Assembly: GCF_000188295.1 (NCBI RefSeq)
Contig: NZ_GL831112.1
Span: 936,935-947,341 of the forward strand
Source: Streptococcus vestibularis ATCC 49124
Lineage (GTDB): Bacteria; Bacillota; Bacilli; Lactobacillales; Streptococcaceae
Reading direction: 5' to 3'
Length of the DNA stretch: 10,407 nt
Every line of letters starts with the position of its first letter. Position 1 is the first letter of the stretch. Both the position numbers and the translations under genes were made by a program. The notes under the pieces are model-generated. The model was not told the DNA's origin. It worked only from the letters and a program-made list of their open reading frames with translations, and ran no database searches. This document shows, piece after piece, positions 7,629 to 10,407 of this stretch.

Positions 7629-9890
7629 ATGTCTACATTTACAAATTACGTTGAAGCGAAAAATAAAAATCTTAAAGAACTTTCAAACGAAGAAATCTAC
7701 TACCTTTTGTTAGAATTTGTAAAAGAAGCAGCTGCCCCAAAACCTAAAAACGATAGCAAACGTAAAGTTTACTACATCTCAGCTGAGTTCTTGATTGGTA
7801 AACTTTTGTCTAATAACTTGATTAACTTGGGCATCTATAAAGATGTGAAAGCTGAATTAGCTGCTGCCGGAAAATCAATCAGTGAAATCGAAGATGTTGA
7901 ACCAGAACCATCTCTTGGTAACGGTGGTTTGGGACGTTTGGCTTCATGTTTCATAGATTCTATGTCAACACTTGGCATTAACGGTGAAGGTGTTGGTCTT
8001 AACTACCACTGTGGTCTTTTCAAACAAGTCTTCAAAGATAACAAACAATATGCTGAACCAAACTACTGGATTGAAGATCAATCATGGTTGGTACCAACTG
8101 ATATCTCTTATGATGTTCCATTCAAAAACTTCACATTGAAATCACGTTTGGACCGTTTGGATATCTTGGGTTACAAGAAAGAAACTAAGAACTACCTTAA
8201 CCTCTTCGATATCAATGGCTTGGACTATGGCTTAATTGAAAAAGGAATCACTTTTGATCAAGACGAAATCCAAAAAAACTTGACACTTTTCCTTTACCCA
8301 GATGATTCAACTCGTAAAGGTGAGCTCTTGCGTATCTACCAACAATACTTCATGGTATCAAACGCTGCTCAACTTTTGATTGACGAAGCTATCGAACGTG
8401 GTTCTAACCTTCACGATCTTCCAGATTACGCTTACGTACAAATAAACGATACTCACCCATCAATGGTTATCCCTGAATTGATCCGTCTTTTAACAGAAAA
8501 ACATGGATTTGAATTTGATGAAGCAGTATCAATCGTGAGCAAAATGGTGGGTTACACAAACCACACTATCTTGGCTGAAGCCCTTGAAAAATGGCCTCTT
8601 GATTACCTTGAAGAAGTTGTTCCACACCTTGTTGTTATCATCAAGAAATTGGACGCTATCGTTCGTGAAAAATTTGAAGATCCACGTGTTCAAATCATTG
8701 ACGAACACAACCGTGTTCACATGGCACACATGGACATCCACTTCTCTACAAGCGTTAACGGTGTAGCAGCACTTCACACAGAAATCCTTAAAGCTTCTGA
8801 GTTGAAACCATTCTACGACCTTTACCCAGAACGCTTCAACAACAAAACAAACGGTATTACATTCCGTCGTTGGTTGGAATTCTCAAACCAAGAACTTGCT
8901 GACTACATCAAAGAATTGATTGGTGATGGTTATCTTACTGACGCAACTCAATTGGAAAAATTGGCTGCCTTTGCAGATGATCCAGCAGTTCACAAACGTT
9001 TGTCTCAAATCAAATATGATAACAAATTGGCTCTTAAACGTTATCTTAAAGCCAATAAAGGTATTGACCTTGACGAAAATTCAATCATCGATACACAAAT
9101 CAAACGTTTCCACGAATACAAACGTCAACAAATGAACGCTTTGTATGTCATCCACAAATACTTGGAAATCAAAAAAGGAAATCTTCCAAAACGTAAAATC
9201 ACAATCATCTTTGGTGGTAAAGCAGCTCCTGCCTACGTTATTGCTCAAGACATCATTCACTTGATCTTGTCACTTTCTGAACTCATTAATAATGATCCAG
9301 AAGTAAGCAAATACCTCAACGTCCACTTGGTTGAGAACTACAACGTAACAGTTGCTGAACACCTTATCCCAGCGACAGATATTTCAGAACAAATCTCATT
9401 GGCTTCTAAAGAAGCTTCAGGTACAGGTAACATGAAATTCATGCTTAATGGTGCCCTTACACTTGGTACAATGGACGGTGCCAACGTAGAGATTGCTGAA
9501 TTGGTAGGACCAGAAAACATCTTCACATTTGGTAAAGACTCTGATACAATCATCGACCTTTATGAAAAAGCTGGCTATGTATCACGTGATTACTATGAAA
9601 AAGATGCAAACATCAAAGCAGCTGTTGACTTTATCGTAAGCGAAGACCTTGTTAAACTTGGTGATAAAGAACGCTTGGAACGTCTCCACAATGAACTTAT
9701 CTCTAAAGACTGGTTCATGACATTGATTGACTTGGCTGAATACATCGAGAAAAAAGAGGAAGTCTATGCAGCTTACGAAGATCAAGAAGCATGGAACAAA
9801 AAAGTTGTTTATAACATCGCTGAAGCAGGATTCTTCTCATCTGACCGTACAATCGAACAGTATGACAAAGACATCTGGCACACAAAATAA
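7629..9890 (+). CDS. glgP: Maltodextrin/glycogen phosphorylase (GT35)
   Basis: It splits terminal alpha-1,4 bonds of maltodextrins with phosphate, yielding glucose-1-phosphate. The pyridoxal-phosphate lysine is Lys603 in [11 protein letters not shown], followed by [11 protein letters not shown], the strongest family signature. [16 protein letters not shown], near residues 92-107, is the conserved glycine-rich loop of the N-terminal half. At 753 residues it is shorter than E. coli MalP or animal phosphorylases. It lacks the long N-terminal regulatory extension, as is typical for streptococcal and lactobacillal enzymes, so allosteric control by phosphorylation is not expected. It starts one base after the malQ stop, with GAGG (7614-7617) inside the end of malQ, so the two genes are translationally linked. 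Substrate could be imported maltodextrin or stored glycogen; the mal context favours the former (malP is a synonym). The frame is intact. Confidence 0.97.
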   Translation: MSTFTNYVEAKNKNLKELSNEEIYYLLLEFVKEAAAPKPKNDSKRKVYYISAEFLIGKLLSNNLINLGIYKDVKAELAAAGKSISEIEDVEPEPSLGNGGLGRLASCFIDSMSTLGINGEGVGLNYHCGLFKQVFKDNKQYAEPNYWIEDQSWLVPTDISYDVPFKNFTLKSRLDRLDILGYKKETKNYLNLFDINGLDYGLIEKGITFDQDEIQKNLTLFLYPDDSTRKGELLRIYQQYFMVSNAAQLLIDEAIERGSNLHDLPDYAYVQINDTHPSMVIPELIRLLTEKHGFEFDEAVSIVSKMVGYTNHTILAEALEKWPLDYLEEVVPHLVVIIKKLDAIVREKFEDPRVQIIDEHNRVHMAHMDIHFSTSVNGVAALHTEILKASELKPFYDLYPERFNNKTNGITFRRWLEFSNQELADYIKELIGDGYLTDATQLEKLAAFADDPAVHKRLSQIKYDNKLALKRYLKANKGIDLDENSIIDTQIKRFHEYKRQQMNALYVIHKYLEIKKGNLPKRKITIIFGGKAAPAYVIAQDIIHLILSLSELINNDPEVSKYLNVHLVENYNVTVAEHLIPATDISEQISLASKEASGTGNMKFMLNGALTLGTMDGANVEIAELVGPENIFTFGKDSDTIIDLYEKAGYVSRDYYEKDANIKAAVDFIVSEDLVKLGDKERLERLHNELISKDWFMTLIDLAEYIEKKEEVYAAYEDQEAWNKKVVYNIAEAGFFSSDRTIEQYDKDIWHTK

Positions 9891-9910
9891 TATTCTAGTT
9901 GCATAGAAGG

Positions 9911-9941
9911 AAAGCAAGATCAGAAATGGTCTTGTTTTTTT
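9911..9941 (+). terminator. Rho-independent terminator after glgP
   Basis: The arms CAAGATC (9915-9921) and GGTCTTG (9928-9934) pair with one G-U, with a 6-base loop AGAAAT and a run of seven T (9935-9941). A-rich sequence at 9911-9913 can extend the stem. It lies 24 bases after the glgP stop. It survives intact although an insertion sequence begins only 10 bp further on. Confidence 0.85.
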
Positions 9942-9951
9942 ACGATAAATT

Positions 9952-9975
9952 GGCTCTTTGTCAACTGTAGTGGGT
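9952..9975. repeat. Terminal inverted repeat of the IS (transposase 3' side)
   Basis: It starts GGCTCTTTGTCAACTGTAG and continues to TGGGT at 9971-9975. The exact inner limit cannot be set without the partner repeat. The outer limit at 9952 fits the GG start usual for this group and the change to the unrelated sequence that follows the glgP terminator. Confidence 0.7.
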
Positions 9976-9984
9976 GACGAAAAG

Positions 9985-10407
9985 CTAACATCTAGAGAGG
10001 ACCTGATAGGTCTTCTCTTTTTTATGTTCAGAGTGATGAAAACACGCTTCCTAAAGTTAATAAAGTTTCTAAAACCGAAGCCCAGACGTTTGATGTCTTT
10101 GATAAGCTTATTGGTCCCCTCCAATTTTGCATTTGAGTAATGTGTTTCTAGTGCGTTTTTGATGTATGGTTTATGTCTAAGGAAGGTCCTAAAGACAGTT
10201 TTGAAGTAATAATTGACCTTGCTTATATTCTCCTCTATGAGCTCAAAAAACTCATCTACCCTCTTCTCTTGAAAGTGAAACAGCAAGAGCTGATAGAGGT
10301 TATAATAATTAGCGAATTCTTCTGAAAAGTCTAGTGTCTTCCTAACGACTTCATGTGGACTTAAGGTTTGACCAAAGGTCTTCGAGTGAAATGATTTGCA
10401 AGATAAC
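9985..10407 (-). pseudogene. ISL3-family transposase, C-terminal part, frameshifted near its end and cut by the window edge
   Basis: About 128 residues of the C-terminal DDE domain are visible, entering from the right edge (SCKSFHSKTFGQT...). The stretch HYSNAKLEGTNKLIKDIKR (about 10139-10083) carries the third catalytic residue, Glu in KLEGTN, and GFGFRNFINFRKRVFI follows, both typical of ISL3 transposases. The upstream frame then runs from KK into RRPIRSS and on through the inverted repeat into host DNA, stopping only at 9837. Shifting by -1 at the A6 run (plus-strand T6, 10018-10023) instead gives KKEKTYQVLSRC and a stop at 9987-9985, just inside the IS end. From memory, related proteins end in a similar VLSR. 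One A seems to be lost. Whether the rest of the gene is intact is unknown. Any TTG or ATG start inside the visible part is not the true start. Confidence 0.75.
9994..10023 (+). terminator. Inward-facing terminator at the IS end, overlapping the transposase 3' end
   Basis: An 11-bp stem (9994-10004 with 10008-10018, one G-T pair) with a 3-base loop GAT is followed by T through 10023. It faces into the element, so it would stop plus-strand transcripts entering from the glgP side. On the minus strand no T-run follows the stem, so it should not end the transposase message. The T-run is also the site of the transposase frameshift. Confidence 0.7.

Larger units (their letters stand above)
9952..10407. 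mobile_element. One end of an ISL3-family (IS1193/IS1167-like) element, continuing past the right edge
   Basis: The boundary is set by the terminal sequence beginning GGCTCTTTGTCAACTGTAG at 9952, which I recognise from memory as the inverted-repeat type of streptococcal ISL3 elements. The transposase 3' end points at it from inside. The other end, its matching repeat and the second copy of the target duplication lie outside the window, so full length and completeness are unknown. ISL3 elements usually duplicate 8 bp; the candidate here would be GATAAATT (9944-9951). Confidence 0.8.

Noticed and set aside
9837..10286. Minus-strand frame of 149 residues taken as a complete gene
   Set aside because: Its TTG start is internal to a transposase frame that is open to the right edge, and its last 60 or so residues come from the inverted repeat, the IS flank and antisense glgP after a frameshift.
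1..10407. CRISPR arrays, tRNA or rRNA genes, toxin-antitoxin pairs or an unknown defence system
   Set aside because: I looked for regular repeats, RNA gene hallmarks and unfamiliar gene pairs and saw none; nearly all of the window is explained by the mal genes and the IS end.

Overview
The window is a maltodextrin uptake and breakdown locus of a low-GC Firmicute, almost certainly a Streptococcus. The gene set and the divergent order (malX-malF-malG-malK one way, malR-malQ-glgP the other) match streptococcal maltose loci. An ISL3-family (IS1193/IS1167-like) insertion sequence end at the right edge also fits. The S. salivarius/S. thermophilus group is my best guess, from general resemblance and not from any comparison.

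Layout. Minus strand, read right to left: malX (lipid-anchored maltodextrin-binding protein, 4689-3442), a 115-bp spacer with a stem-loop, malF and malG (membrane permeases, overlapping by one base at TAATG), then malK/msmK (ABC ATPase), whose last few codons are cut off by the left edge. Plus strand: malR (LacI-family repressor, 4874-5874) broken by a one-base frameshift in an A7 run; a perfect-palindrome terminator; a promoter with a built-in operator; malQ (4-alpha-glucanotransferase) and, one base later, glgP/malP (maltodextrin phosphorylase); a terminator; then, 10 bp further on, the end of an ISL3-type element with the 3' part of its transposase on the minus strand running off the right edge.

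How it works together. MalX captures maltodextrins, MalF-MalG-MalK imports them at the cost of ATP, MalQ disproportionates the chains and GlgP phosphorolyses them to glucose-1-phosphate. MalR would normally hold both arms down. Near-identical LacI-type operators sit in the 17-bp spacers of the malX and malQ promoters, and a third palindrome overlaps the -35 of malR. Two of the three also fit the CcpA cre consensus, so catabolite repression is a competing or additional reading.

The main oddity is that malR and the transposase each carry an apparent one-A loss. Each leaves the heptamer A_AAA_AAG in the phase used for -1 ribosomal frameshifting, and the -1 frame restores the expected protein in both. 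Simple decay or homopolymer sequencing error is the cheaper explanation. I see no CRISPR array, tRNA, rRNA or wholly unknown gene, and apart from the points above the locus is conventional.
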